This document shows positions 35,401 through 42,409 of a stretch of DNA of 64,000 nucleotides, one piece after another. Origin of the DNA: Brevundimonas mediterranea (GTDB taxonomy: Bacteria > Pseudomonadota > Alphaproteobacteria > Caulobacterales > Caulobacteraceae); assembly GCF_011064825.1 (NCBI RefSeq), contig NZ_CP048751.1, positions 2,418,001 through 2,482,000 on the forward strand, in the 5' to 3' direction. The translations under genes and the position numbers were made by a program. Positions within the stretch are counted from its first letter, which is position 1. Every line of letters begins with the position of its first letter. The notes under the pieces are model-generated. The model was not told the origin of the DNA, searched no databases, and saw only the letters and a program-made list of their open reading frames with translations.

Positions 35401-35578
35401 TGATGTTGATGGCCTGGGCCTGCGACGCCCGGATGCCGGTGACGACGATTTCGCCGACCTCGGTCGGGTCTTGGGGCGCCGGGATCGGCGCCTGTTCCGG
35501 GGTCTGGGCATAGGCCGGCGCGACAAGCGCCGAACTCGCCATCAAGGCCGCCAGCATGGGCCTCTTGTGGATTCTCAT
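32417..35578 (-). CDS. TonB-dependent receptor, large Xanthomonas/Caulobacter type (1053 aa)
   Basis: A 1053-residue outer-membrane receptor. The signal peptide (MRIHKRPMLAALMASSALVAPAYAQ) is followed by a TonB-box-like EIVVTGIRASQ and a plug with DAISAEDIGKLPDVTVADAL, VNIRGLPQVITLLNGEQ, and a long barrel ending RYMLGVRARF. This plug signature and length match the TonB-Xanth-Caul group (TIGR01782), which in Xanthomonas and Caulobacter takes up carbohydrates and sits next to glycoside hydrolases. Start at 35578 is set by the strong AGGAGGG ribosome-binding sequence and the signal peptide; longer frames upstream lack it. It follows the GH3 gene by 49 bp. Confidence 0.93.
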   Translation of the reverse strand: MRIHKRPMLAALMASSALVAPAYAQTPEQAPIPAPQDPTEVGEIVVTGIRASQAQAINIKRNESALVDAISAEDIGKLPDVTVADALQRIPGIQVQRSAGEGSTVNIRGLPQVITLLNGEQYLAPGNLGTAQPNLNDVPSQLMNSIVVFKSQDVSNALSGISGTIDLRTRRPMDFDYGPTVFTAAEYQTGERTAEDDYLVNGLLNWRGDRLGVMISGVMSKSNLGNNYSGISQSVLGNNDWSGPDSTDPNWISPHGYDSFSRAVERERYSLNGAFQFDIEDGVRLTAEVFYTHQQEYNRAAGLNISNRWSGLGWTTPTDFVETGVNGGPNGLPWLNVSEYDLDVWWMNSFTVNRATENESKNFNLELDYDKGGPFTFSARAIKAEANLESMNGQVQGDLSNWEYGPDRTFTLFRQGADRTRGTFYPASIAALYPASRYSNGVVGSQGGRYISPNPFGYGADPQLHISQTGSSLAWSGFDTPLPGGLGTVPLTDYMSNLDSYTVGAYSSEGNQRNNSDLTVVRFDGGYEFQDTPLFGFVNKIDVGVRHSGREVEIRNFHLFSDFYAGQGAGNQAGCAAQWKAIDVVMDNTQCQSGEFVTNPGFNASLPVDATPNSCTAGTVANTPTCFQGYTVNRPTLLRENNNTYFMSDYGSITSGLPGVWVADPRDFDDVRAFQERVFGNAYEVIIPGNTYDVDLYEDSAYTNFALGFGNLTGDLGVRMVRTELRARQNLTGDTRAYGDTNNDVGDTISSRSYTDWLPTANFRYDFTDKLKLRASYAKTMIPLDLGNYGGGVTISTVDSLGPTPDDPSAPPLGIRRVTGATIGGTVELDPWRSTNYDLALEYYFGPATMFNAGIFRLNIESFVKRETVPLSGSYPDGDGIIRRMVDVNRPVQGEGGELQGVELGAKIGLSDFIDTPIWSDFGFDGSYTYSDSSQNAQNLSGEDLPFPDNSEHSMNAAVWYQGDRLQVRVAWNYRTPRLANTFGAIPIYQDTSQYVDANITYDVNDMVTVYANGSNVFGEIEEYYFEFEPGQKQFHSRNQFEPRYMLGVRARF

Positions 35579-35627
35579 CTCGTTTTCCCTCCTCATTGGC
35601 GCCGCGTTTTTGTTGTGCGGCATTGGC

Positions 35628-37916
35628 TCAAGGCTTGATGATCGACCCTGAAAGCGTGACGTTCGCGCTCAACCCCGCCTCGGCGGCGTCGCGGGCGACG
35701 GTGATGCGGTAATCGCCCGGCGCGATGCGCCAGCCGGGCAGTGCGGTGTCATATTCGGCCAGGATGCGCGGCTCGGCCTTCAGCACGATGCGACGCGTCT
35801 CGCCCGGCGACAGCGTCATCCGCGCAAAGGCGGCCAGACGCCTGGGCTGGTCGGCCGAGGCGACATACAGCTGGGCCACCTCGGCTCCCGCCCGGTCGCC
35901 ACTGTTGGTCACATCGACGGCGACGCTCAGACCCTGGGTGTTCGAGACCGCCAGGTTGGAATAGGCGAAGCTTGTGTAGCTGAGGCCGTAGCCGAACGGG
36001 AACAGCGGCTTGCGCCCCTCGCGTTCGTACCAGCGATAGCCGACGTCCGACCCCTCGACATAATCGACGGCGAAGGGCTGCAGCACGGCCGCCTGCGGCG
36101 CCCCGGGGTTGGAGGCGGCGGCGGCGTCCACGGCCTTCATCTCGGCCAGGCCTGGCACGGTCGGGCGCGGCGCCTGATCGGCCGAGGCGGGGAAGGTGAT
36201 CGGCAGGCGGCCGGACGGATTGACCTCGCCGAACAGGATGCGGGCGATGGCTTCGCCGCCGCGCTGGCCGGGGTACCAGGCCTGGATCACCGCCGGGGGC
36301 TTCTCCAGCCAAGGCATCAGCACCGGCCCGCCGGTCTCCAGCACCACCACCGTCCTGGCGTTGGCGGCGGCCACGGCCTCGATCAGCCCGTCCTGGTCGT
36401 CCGGCAGCGACAGGCTCTCGACGTCCTGGGCCTCTGTGGTCCACTGGGTGGCGAAGACGACGGCGATGTCCGCCGCGCGCGCCGCCGCAGCCGCCGCCGC
36501 AGGATCCCTGCCATCGACATAGGTCACGGTCGCGTCCGGCGTGACGGCGCGGATCGCGTTCAGCGGCGAGGACGCATGCCAGGTCATCCGCGCGAAAGAC
36601 GCCGCAGCGCCTGAGGTCAGCGGAATCTCGACCGGCGCGCCGCCGACCGACCGCACCTGGGACGATCCTCCGCCCGACAGCACGCCGACATCGGCATGGC
36701 CGCCGATGAGCACGATCCGCTTCGCCGTCCTGGCCAGGGGCAGGACCCCGCCCTCGTTCTTCAGCAGCACGATCCCCGCCTCGGCCGCGCGCTGGGCGAT
36801 CTCGGCGTTCCGGGCGTAGTCGATGGGCTGCGGGGTCGTGACCACCGGCGCGTCCAGCACCCCGGTCTCGATCAGGCCGACCAGCAGGCGACGCACCATG
36901 TCGTCCAGCCGCGCCTCGGGGATCCGCCCGGCGTCCAGGGCTTCACGGAAGGGGGCGTCGAAATACAGGGCCCGGTCCAGCTCCTGGCCCGAGGCCTGGT
37001 CCAGTCCCGCCAGGGCCGCCTTCTCGGTCGAATGGACCGCGCCCCAGTCGGACATGACCCAGCCGTCGTATTTCCAGTCGCGCTTCAGCACCTGGTTTAG
37101 CAGGAAGTCGTTCTCGCAGGCCCAGTCGCCATTGACCTTGTTGTAGGCGCACATGACCGAGCCGGGATTTCCCCGCTCGATGGCGATCTGGAAGGCCAGC
37201 AGGTCGCTTTCGCGCAGGGACGCCTCGTCCAGGCGCGCGTCCATGATCATTCGCCCGGTCTCTTGCGCGTTGAAGGCGAAATGCTTGATGGTCGAGACGA
37301 TCTTGTTCGACTGGACGCCGCGGATATGGTCCCCGGCCATGACCCCGGCCAGCAGCGGATCCTCGCCCAGATATTCGAAATTCCGCCCGTTCCACGGGTC
37401 GCGCGTCAGGTTCACCCCGCCGGCCAGCAGGATGTTGAAGGTCTTGGCTCGCGCCTCGGACCCGATCATGGCCCCGCCGGCATAGGCGATCTCGGGATCG
37501 AAGGTGGCGGCCGTCGCCAGGCTGGAGGGCAGGGCGGTGGCGACGTCGCCCTTGCGCTGTTCGACCTGGTTGGCGACGCCCAGGCTGGCGTCGCTTTCGC
37601 GCAGGGTCGGTATGCCCAGGCGGGGTATGCCGGGGATATGGCCGGCCGAAGGAATCATGTCGGCGACGGGAGCGCCGGGCGTCTGCGCGGCCATCGGCGG
37701 GAAATAGCCGTGGATCAGCTGCAGCTTCTCGTCACGCGTCATCCGGGCCAGCAAGGCGTCGGCCCGGGCGGCGGCTTCGGTTGGGACGGGGGTGGCCGAG
37801 GCGGGTTCGCTCGAGACTGCCCGGCCGTCCGTCTGGGCGAAGACCGCGACAGGCGTCATGCCGATGGCCGTCGCCAGGGCGAGACGACTGATCAGCGACA
37901 ACGAGAGGAAATTCAT
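35628..37916 (-). CDS. Exported GH3 family beta-glycosidase
   Basis: A 762-residue periplasmic glycoside hydrolase family 3 protein. A signal peptide (MNFLSLSLISRLALATAIGM...VFAQ) precedes the (beta/alpha)8 domain with the conserved GARAKTFN...GGVNLTRDPWNGRNFEYLGEDP and VSTIKHFAFNAQE, the nucleophile Asp in GWVMSDWGA (about residue 290), the alpha/beta sandwich domain, and a C-terminal fibronectin-type-III-like domain (FPFGYGLSYTSFAYS). This is a typical beta-glucosidase/beta-xylosidase layout. The ATG at 37916 has a GGGAG Shine-Dalgarno and starts the signal peptide directly. It is the first gene of the minus-strand cluster. Confidence 0.94.
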   Translation of the reverse strand: MNFLSLSLISRLALATAIGMTPVAVFAQTDGRAVSSEPASATPVPTEAAARADALLARMTRDEKLQLIHGYFPPMAAQTPGAPVADMIPSAGHIPGIPRLGIPTLRESDASLGVANQVEQRKGDVATALPSSLATAATFDPEIAYAGGAMIGSEARAKTFNILLAGGVNLTRDPWNGRNFEYLGEDPLLAGVMAGDHIRGVQSNKIVSTIKHFAFNAQETGRMIMDARLDEASLRESDLLAFQIAIERGNPGSVMCAYNKVNGDWACENDFLLNQVLKRDWKYDGWVMSDWGAVHSTEKAALAGLDQASGQELDRALYFDAPFREALDAGRIPEARLDDMVRRLLVGLIETGVLDAPVVTTPQPIDYARNAEIAQRAAEAGIVLLKNEGGVLPLARTAKRIVLIGGHADVGVLSGGGSSQVRSVGGAPVEIPLTSGAAASFARMTWHASSPLNAIRAVTPDATVTYVDGRDPAAAAAAARAADIAVVFATQWTTEAQDVESLSLPDDQDGLIEAVAAANARTVVVLETGGPVLMPWLEKPPAVIQAWYPGQRGGEAIARILFGEVNPSGRLPITFPASADQAPRPTVPGLAEMKAVDAAAASNPGAPQAAVLQPFAVDYVEGSDVGYRWYEREGRKPLFPFGYGLSYTSFAYSNLAVSNTQGLSVAVDVTNSGDRAGAEVAQLYVASADQPRRLAAFARMTLSPGETRRIVLKAEPRILAEYDTALPGWRIAPGDYRITVARDAAEAGLSANVTLSGSIIKP

Positions 37917-38283
37917 ACCGGCTCCCAAACTCATCCAGGGACGGCGACGGCCGTCAGAACAGAAGTTGGGACGCGGCGCACACCATCGGGGATGACGGCG
38001 GGCAGCCGACATCGTTGCTCGCCGAGGCGAGCTTTTCGATCATGTTTGCGGATGGCGTTTGTCGCGCCGTGGTTCGCCGGCCCGAATGGCCGATGATCGT
38101 TCCGCTCCCTGCACGGAGGATCTTCGTCCTCTCGCAAGCAAAGGAAAGCACGGATTGAGAGCGTTCACAATACGAAATGGATGTAATGGAACGGCGTTAT
38201 GCCTGATGGGCGGATCACAAGTCGTTTCAGTCAGAGGTCCAGTCAAACGCCGCAGCGCAAGTCCGCCCGGGCGCACCTAAGCG
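37917..38283 (-). other. Promoter region of the GH3-TonB cluster
   Basis: No gene is visible in these 367 bp. The segment is less GC-rich than the surrounding genes between about 38100 and 38220, as expected for a promoter. It contains the LacI-type palindrome at 38156-38169; on the minus strand TATTGT (38167-38172) overlaps it and could be a -10 element, which would place the operator over the transcription start. The long leader (about 240 nt) before GH3 is unexplained. Confidence 0.5.
38156..38169. promoter_or_regulatory. LacI-type operator candidate
   Basis: The 14-bp sequence TGAGAGCGTTCACA is an imperfect palindrome centred on CpG, with 10 of 14 positions symmetric. LacI-family operators typically have a central CG flanked by TGA(g/a)A(a/g). 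The cluster contains its own LacI-family gene at 28156-29223. Assignment of this site to that regulator is inference. Confidence 0.45.
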
Positions 38284-38313
38284 TAAAACCCAGGCGCGCA
38301 CTGCGCCTGGGTT
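38284..38313 (-). terminator. Intrinsic terminator of phoH
   Basis: On the minus strand a perfect 11-bp stem (AACCCAGGCGC / GCGCCTGGGTT) with a 5-nt loop is followed by TTTT. It lies about 50 bp beyond the phoH stop and insulates the downstream GH3 promoter region. Confidence 0.85.
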
Positions 38314-38364
38314 CGCCGGTCCGTCTGACGACATAGAGAAGCTTGGATGCAGGGCGGTTCGGGC

Positions 38365-39144
38365 TCAGATCACCCCGATCATCGAGGCCACCAGCGGGTG
38401 GCGCACGATGTCGCGTTCGGCGAGGCGCACCACGGCGATTTCGTCGATGGCCTCCAGACGGGCCGAAATATCGGCCAGGCCGGAAATGCCCGGCAGCAGG
38501 TCGGACTGCTGCGGGTCGCCCGTGACCACCATGGTCGAATGCCAGCCCAGCCGCGTCAGCAGCATCTTCAGCTGGACGTAGGTGCAGTTCTGGGCCTCGT
38601 CGACGACGATGAAGGCGTTGTTCAGGGTGCGGCCGCGCATATAGCCGATGGGCGCGATCTCGATCAGGCCCTCCGCCATCAGGGCCTTGACCCGCTTCAT
38701 GCTCAGCCGGTCCGAAAGGGCGTCGTAAAGCGGGCGCAGATAGGGGGCCAGCTTGTCCTCCATGTCGCCGGGCAGGAAGCCGATCGACTCCCCGGCCTCG
38801 ACGGCGGGGCGGCTCAGCACGATGCGGCCGACCTTGCCGGCCTCCAGCGCCTCGACCGCCTTGGCCACGGCCAGATAGGTCTTGCCCGTGCCTGCCGGGC
38901 CCAGCGCCATGACCAGATTATGCGCGTCGATGGCCGCCATCATTTCCGTCTGGCCCTCCGACTTCGGCTTCAGCGTCTTCAGATAGCCCTGCTCGCGGTC
39001 GTCGTTCGAGGAATGGGGCGACCATCCTGACCGTTCGTTATGGGGGGCGTGGAGCCGACGCACCTTCGACTCCTCCATGAACTCCCGCGAATCCAGGATT
39101 CCGTTTTCACGGGACTGACGCTTCATTGCCGCACGCTTTGTCAT
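38365..39144 (-). CDS. PhoH-like ATPase
   Basis: A 259-residue PhoH-family protein, the short form related to E. coli PhoH rather than YbeZ. Walker A is GPAGTGKTYLAV, Walker B is AFIVVDEAQN, and the intervening RIVLSRPAVEAGESIGFLPGD and TGDPQQSDLL are family-typical. PhoH proteins are ATPases linked to RNA metabolism, often phosphate-starvation induced. The basic N-terminal tail (MTKRAAMKRQSREN) is unusual-looking but preceded by a GGAG ribosome-binding site. A terminator-like hairpin lies just 19 bp upstream of the start on the same strand, suggesting leader attenuation. Confidence 0.9.
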   Translation of the reverse strand: MTKRAAMKRQSRENGILDSREFMEESKVRRLHAPHNERSGWSPHSSNDDREQGYLKTLKPKSEGQTEMMAAIDAHNLVMALGPAGTGKTYLAVAKAVEALEAGKVGRIVLSRPAVEAGESIGFLPGDMEDKLAPYLRPLYDALSDRLSMKRVKALMAEGLIEIAPIGYMRGRTLNNAFIVVDEAQNCTYVQLKMLLTRLGWHSTMVVTGDPQQSDLLPGISGLADISARLEAIDEIAVVRLAERDIVRHPLVASMIGVI

Positions 39145-39162
39145 GGACGTCTCCAGGGCATG

Positions 39163-39193
39163 AAAAAAGGCGGACCCATACGGGTTCCGCCTT
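39163..39193 (-). terminator. Terminator-like hairpin in the phoH leader
   Basis: On the minus strand AAGGCGGA-A-CCC / GGG-TCCGCCTT forms a stem with a single bulged base and a 4-nt loop, followed directly by TTTTTT. Its T-tract ends about 18 nt before the phoH ATG. There is no minus-strand gene upstream for it to terminate, so it is either an attenuator for phoH or the 3' end of a small RNA encoded in 39194-39467. Confidence 0.7.
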
Positions 39194-39467
39194 GGCTGGT
39201 CTTGGGGAGGAAAAGGCCGTGGCCCGTGTCGTGACGGCCGCCCGGATCGACAGCTTGGCCGTCAGAAACGGGACTGACCCGCCGCCCAACAACCGAACCC
39301 GGATCCCAACGCGCCACGCGAAGCCCCGACTAATGACCGGATCGGGCTTGATCCGGCTTCGGATCCGGGGCCGAAATGGCGACCCACGAATCGCATCAAC
39401 ACTCTGATGCTAACGTGGTTAGAAATCTGTTAAAGCCCTCGTTTTTAGAAGATTAGGCGGCGTTCTG
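39194..39467. other. Intergenic region between phoH and gamma-CA genes
   Basis: 274 bp with no supportable gene. It holds a small inverted repeat (CCGGATC / GATCCGG near 39340-39360) and a CtrA-like TTAG-N7-TTAA at 39419-39433, 34 bp before the downstream ATG. It must contain divergent promoters for phoH and the gamma-carbonic-anhydrase-like gene. Confidence 0.4.
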
Positions 39468-39995
39468 ATGACCATTTACACATTGGGCGACAGCAAACCG
39501 CAGTTTCCCGCGCCTGGCGAATACTGGGTCGCGCCGAGCGCATCGGTGATTGGGAACGTGATTCTGCACCCCAACGCCAGCGTCTGGTTCGGCGCGGTGC
39601 TGCGTGGCGACAACGAGCCGATCGTTGTGGGGCCCGACAGCAACATCCAGGACGGCAGCGTCCTGCACACCGACATGGGCTCGCCCCTGACCCTGGGCCG
39701 GGGCGTCACCGTCGGCCACCAGGCCATGCTGCATGGCTGCGAGGTCGGCGACTACAGCCTGATCGGCATCGGGGCGGTGGTGCTGAACGGGGTGAAGATC
39801 GGCCGCAACTGCATCATCGGCGCGAACGCCCTGCTGACCGAGGGCAAGATCATTCCCGACAACAGTCTGGTCGTGGGCCAGCCGGGCAAGGTGGTGCGAG
39901 AGCGCGATCCCGACCAGATCGCCGTCCTGCAGATGTCGGCCGAACATTACGTGCAGAACTGGAAACGGTTCGCGGCGGATCTGCGCGCCCTCTAG
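39468..39995 (+). CDS. Gamma-carbonic-anhydrase-family protein
   Basis: A 175-residue left-handed beta-helix protein of the gamma carbonic anhydrase / YrdA family. Hexapeptide repeats run through most of the chain, and three His residues (His67, His84, His89) have the spacing of the metal ligands of Cam (two of them five apart). It likely forms a trimer with a metal at each interface; carbonic anhydrase activity has been shown only for some members. The C-terminal segment [18 protein letters not shown] is the usual closing helix. It is convergent with ribF. Confidence 0.9.
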   Translation: MTIYTLGDSKPQFPAPGEYWVAPSASVIGNVILHPNASVWFGAVLRGDNEPIVVGPDSNIQDGSVLHTDMGSPLTLGRGVTVGHQAMLHGCEVGDYSLIGIGAVVLNGVKIGRNCIIGANALLTEGKIIPDNSLVVGQPGKVVRERDPDQIAVLQMSAEHYVQNWKRFAADLRAL

Positions 39996-40032
39996 TCTCC
40001 GCTCAACCCGGCTAGCGCCGGGATGCGCGGGA

Positions 40033-40962
40033 TCAGGAGGCTAGAATCCTTCGCGCCGCGTCGGCGTCCTTGTCGATCTGGGCCTTCAGGGCGCCCAGCC
40101 CGTCGAAGCTTTCCTCGCCGCGCAGCCAGGCGACCAGTTCCGTCTCGATGACCTGGCCGTACAGGTCGCTGTCGAAATCGAACAGCCAGACCTCGAGCAG
40201 CGGGGTCTCCAGCGCATACATGGGCCGCACGCCCAGGCTGGCGACGCCGTTGACGACCCGCCCGTCCGCCAGACGGCTGCGGGTCGCATAGACGCCGTAG
40301 GCGGGGCGCATGTAATCGCCCAGCGCGATGTTGGCGGTCGGCACGCCGATGGTGCGGCCGCGCTTGTCGCCGTGGATCACCTCGCCCTGAAGAGCAAAGG
40401 GGCGGCCCAGGATGGCGGCGGCCCGGTCCATGTCCCCGGCCTTCAGGGCTTCCCGCACGGCGCTGGATGACAGTTTCAGCCCGTCGGCGTCATCCAGCCG
40501 CTCGGCCACCGAAACCGTGAAGCCCAGCCGCTCGCCATAGGTCTTCAAGGCTTCGGGCGAGCCGGACCGCCCCTTGCCGAAGGTGAAGTCGAAGCCGACG
40601 GCGGCATGGCGCACGCCAAGCCCCCGCGCCAGCACCTTTTCGGCGAAGTCCGCATCGCTCATGCCCGCCATCTCGCCGTCGAACGGCAGCAGATACAGGA
40701 TGTCGACCCCCAGGGGCGCCAGGGCCTGGGCCATCTGGTCCGCCGTCATCAGGCGAAAGGGCGCCGCCTCGGGTTGGAACCAACGGCGCGGATGGGGATC
40801 GAAACTGACCACGCCGAGCGGCGCGCCCAGCCGTTCGGCGGCGGCCTTTGCGCCCGCAATGACCGCCTGATGCCCCCGGTGCACGCCGTCGAAGGCGCCG
40901 ACCGCGACCGCTGCGCCCCTCAGGGCGTTCGGCAGGTCGCGCCAGTCGCGGACGATCTGCAT
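40033..40962 (-). CDS. ribF: Bifunctional riboflavin kinase / FAD synthetase RibF
   Basis: A 309-residue enzyme converting riboflavin to FMN and FAD. The N-terminal nucleotidyltransferase domain has GAFDGVHRGHQAVIA (HxGH motif) and LSSSAVREALKAGDM; the C-terminal kinase domain has GDKRGRTIGVPTANI and the GVASLGVRPMY segment. Length is normal. It follows the MaoC-like gene with a 1-bp overlap. This enzyme supplies the flavin used by the two halogenases elsewhere in the window, but there is no regulatory link visible and no FMN riboswitch upstream. Confidence 0.95.
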   Translation of the reverse strand: MQIVRDWRDLPNALRGAAVAVGAFDGVHRGHQAVIAGAKAAAERLGAPLGVVSFDPHPRRWFQPEAAPFRLMTADQMAQALAPLGVDILYLLPFDGEMAGMSDADFAEKVLARGLGVRHAAVGFDFTFGKGRSGSPEALKTYGERLGFTVSVAERLDDADGLKLSSSAVREALKAGDMDRAAAILGRPFALQGEVIHGDKRGRTIGVPTANIALGDYMRPAYGVYATRSRLADGRVVNGVASLGVRPMYALETPLLEVWLFDFDSDLYGQVIETELVAWLRGEESFDGLGALKAQIDKDADAARRILAS

Positions 40963-41423
40963 CAGCGCTGGGAGGGCTTGCGCCGGCGCGGAACGCGGAC
41001 GACGGCGACGCCGTCCATGATCATGGTCTCGCCGACAAAGCCTTCGCAGCTCAGCTTGACCCGTGCGCTCTCGGCCTCGACCTCGATCACCGTAATCAGG
41101 ATGCGGACGACGTCGTCGATCCGCACCGGCTGATGAAAGGCCAGGGTCTGGGAGATGTAGATCGACCCGGCGCCCGGCAGGATGGTGCCGACCACGGCCG
41201 ATCCGAACGAGGCGCTCAGCAGGCCATGCGCGATCCGGCCGCGATAGGCGGTCTTGGACGCAAAGGCCTCGTCCAGGTGGACAGGGTTGAAGTCGTCGGA
41301 CGCCTCGGCGAACAGCCGAATCCGGTCCTCCGTGGCGACCACGATTTTCTCGGCGGCCATGCCGACGTGAAGTTCGTCCAGGATGTAACCACCGGACGGA
41401 TGCTGCTGTACCAATTCGACCAT
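40962..41423 (-). CDS. MaoC-like hotdog dehydratase
   Basis: A 153-residue single-domain R-specific enoyl-CoA hydratase-like protein. The motif FAEASDDFNPVHLDEAFA contains the Asp and His of the hydratase 2 motif, and RIAHGLLSASFGSAVVGTILPG is the following conserved helix. It probably hydrates trans-2-enoyl-CoA in fatty-acid or polyhydroxyalkanoate metabolism. It is the middle gene of a minus-strand HAD-MaoC-ribF set that is common in Alphaproteobacteria. Its start ATG is the first in a short leader after the HAD gene. Confidence 0.9.
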   Translation of the reverse strand: MVELVQQHPSGGYILDELHVGMAAEKIVVATEDRIRLFAEASDDFNPVHLDEAFASKTAYRGRIAHGLLSASFGSAVVGTILPGAGSIYISQTLAFHQPVRIDDVVRILITVIEVEAESARVKLSCEGFVGETMIMDGVAVVRVPRRRKPSQR

Positions 41424-41462
41424 GCTGCAGGCTTTAGCTGCGGTGCGACAAAATGGCGAGCC

Positions 41463-42332
41463 TTACCAGGCGAGTTCGAGCGCGGCGTATCGCGCATATG
41501 TTGTTTCAGCCTTCAGCAGATCGCCGGCGCGGGCGGGATCCAGCGTCCCGTCCTGGCCCCGGGCCTGGTCGCCGTGGATGCCCTGGGCGATGAACAGGCA
41601 GTCCAGGGCCTGGGCGTTGGCCCCCATGATGTCGGTGACGACGCCGTCGCCGATGCACAGGACGCGCGACCGATCGACCGGTCGGCCCAGCAGCGTCTGC
41701 GCCTCCTTGATCGCCAGATCATAGATCGGGGCATAGGGCTTGCCCGCCATGACGACCCGGCCGCCCAGCGACTCGTACAGGTCGGCCAGCGCCCCGCCGC
41801 AGTAGATCAGCTTGTCGCCGCGCTGAACCACCCGATCGGGGTTGGCGCAGATCAGCTCCAGATCGCGCGCCGCGCCGACCGCGAACCGCTCGCGATAGTC
41901 CTCAGGCGTTTCGGTCGTGTCGTCCACGGGGCCGGTGACGGAGATGAAGGCGGCGTCCTCTGCGCCGGCGGCGCGGTCCAGCCCCAGCCCGGCGTAGAGG
42001 GGGGCGTCACGCTCTGGCCCGACGATCCAGGCCGGGCCAGGCGCCCGCTTGGCCAGTTCGGCGCGCGTGGCGTCCCCGGAGGTGACGAAGGCCTTCCAGG
42101 CCTCGCGCGGCACGCCCAGGCCGTCCAGCTGGGCGATTACGTCCGAGGCCGGCCGGGGCGAGTTGGAGATCAGCACCACATGCCCGCCCTCGCGGTTGAA
42201 CCGCGTCAGAGCATCGCACGGGGTCGCCCAGCTTTCGCGCCCGTTGTGGATCACCCCCCAGACGTCGCAGAGCAGGATGTCATAATCGCCGGCGACGGCG
42301 CCGAGGTGGGGCAGGGCGTGGGGGAGGGTCAT
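41463..42332 (-). CDS. HAD-superfamily IIA hydrolase (TIGR01459 type)
   Basis: A 289-residue HAD phosphatase of the NagD-like IIA class. Motif I is LLCDVWGVIHNG, motif II includes VVLISNSPRP, and motif III is CIGDGVVTDIMGANAQALD; a middle cap domain lies between. The alphaproteobacterial subfamily TIGR01459 has this length and position next to MaoC and ribF but no known substrate. The DVWGV motif has Trp where DxD is common in related families, typical of this subfamily. It starts 77 bp from a palindromic element beyond which tipF lies. Confidence 0.88.
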   Translation of the reverse strand: MTLPHALPHLGAVAGDYDILLCDVWGVIHNGRESWATPCDALTRFNREGGHVVLISNSPRPASDVIAQLDGLGVPREAWKAFVTSGDATRAELAKRAPGPAWIVGPERDAPLYAGLGLDRAAGAEDAAFISVTGPVDDTTETPEDYRERFAVGAARDLELICANPDRVVQRGDKLIYCGGALADLYESLGGRVVMAGKPYAPIYDLAIKEAQTLLGRPVDRSRVLCIGDGVVTDIMGANAQALDCLFIAQGIHGDQARGQDGTLDPARAGDLLKAETTYARYAALELAW

Positions 42333-42370
42333 GGGCGTCTGAGTAGCCGCTCGGACGCCATGACGAAAGT

Positions 42371-42395
42371 CTCCTCCCCATCAAATGGGGAGGAG
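42371..42395. repeat. Short palindrome / terminator-like hairpin between HAD and tipF genes
   Basis: A perfect 11-bp inverted repeat, CTCCTCCCCAT / ATGGGGAGGAG, with a 3-nt CAA loop. Palindromes of this CTCCTCCCC type are scattered in alphaproteobacterial intergenic regions. It lies 14 bp beyond the tipF stop and could terminate tipF on the minus strand, though the following T-tract is short (CTTTC). Confidence 0.65.
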
Positions 42396-42409
42396 GCAGA
42401 CAGGCCGGT

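Noticed and set aside
23751..38283. Accessory region as a recent mobile island
   Set aside because: No integrase, transposase, direct repeats or tRNA at the borders, and the GC content looks like the rest of the window; it may still be variable between strains.
39419..39433. CtrA-like box TTAG-N7-TTAA before the gamma-CA-like gene
   Set aside because: One half site has a mismatch and the gene has no cell-cycle link; the 8-base pattern is expected by chance in a window this long, so it is noted only in the intergenic entry.
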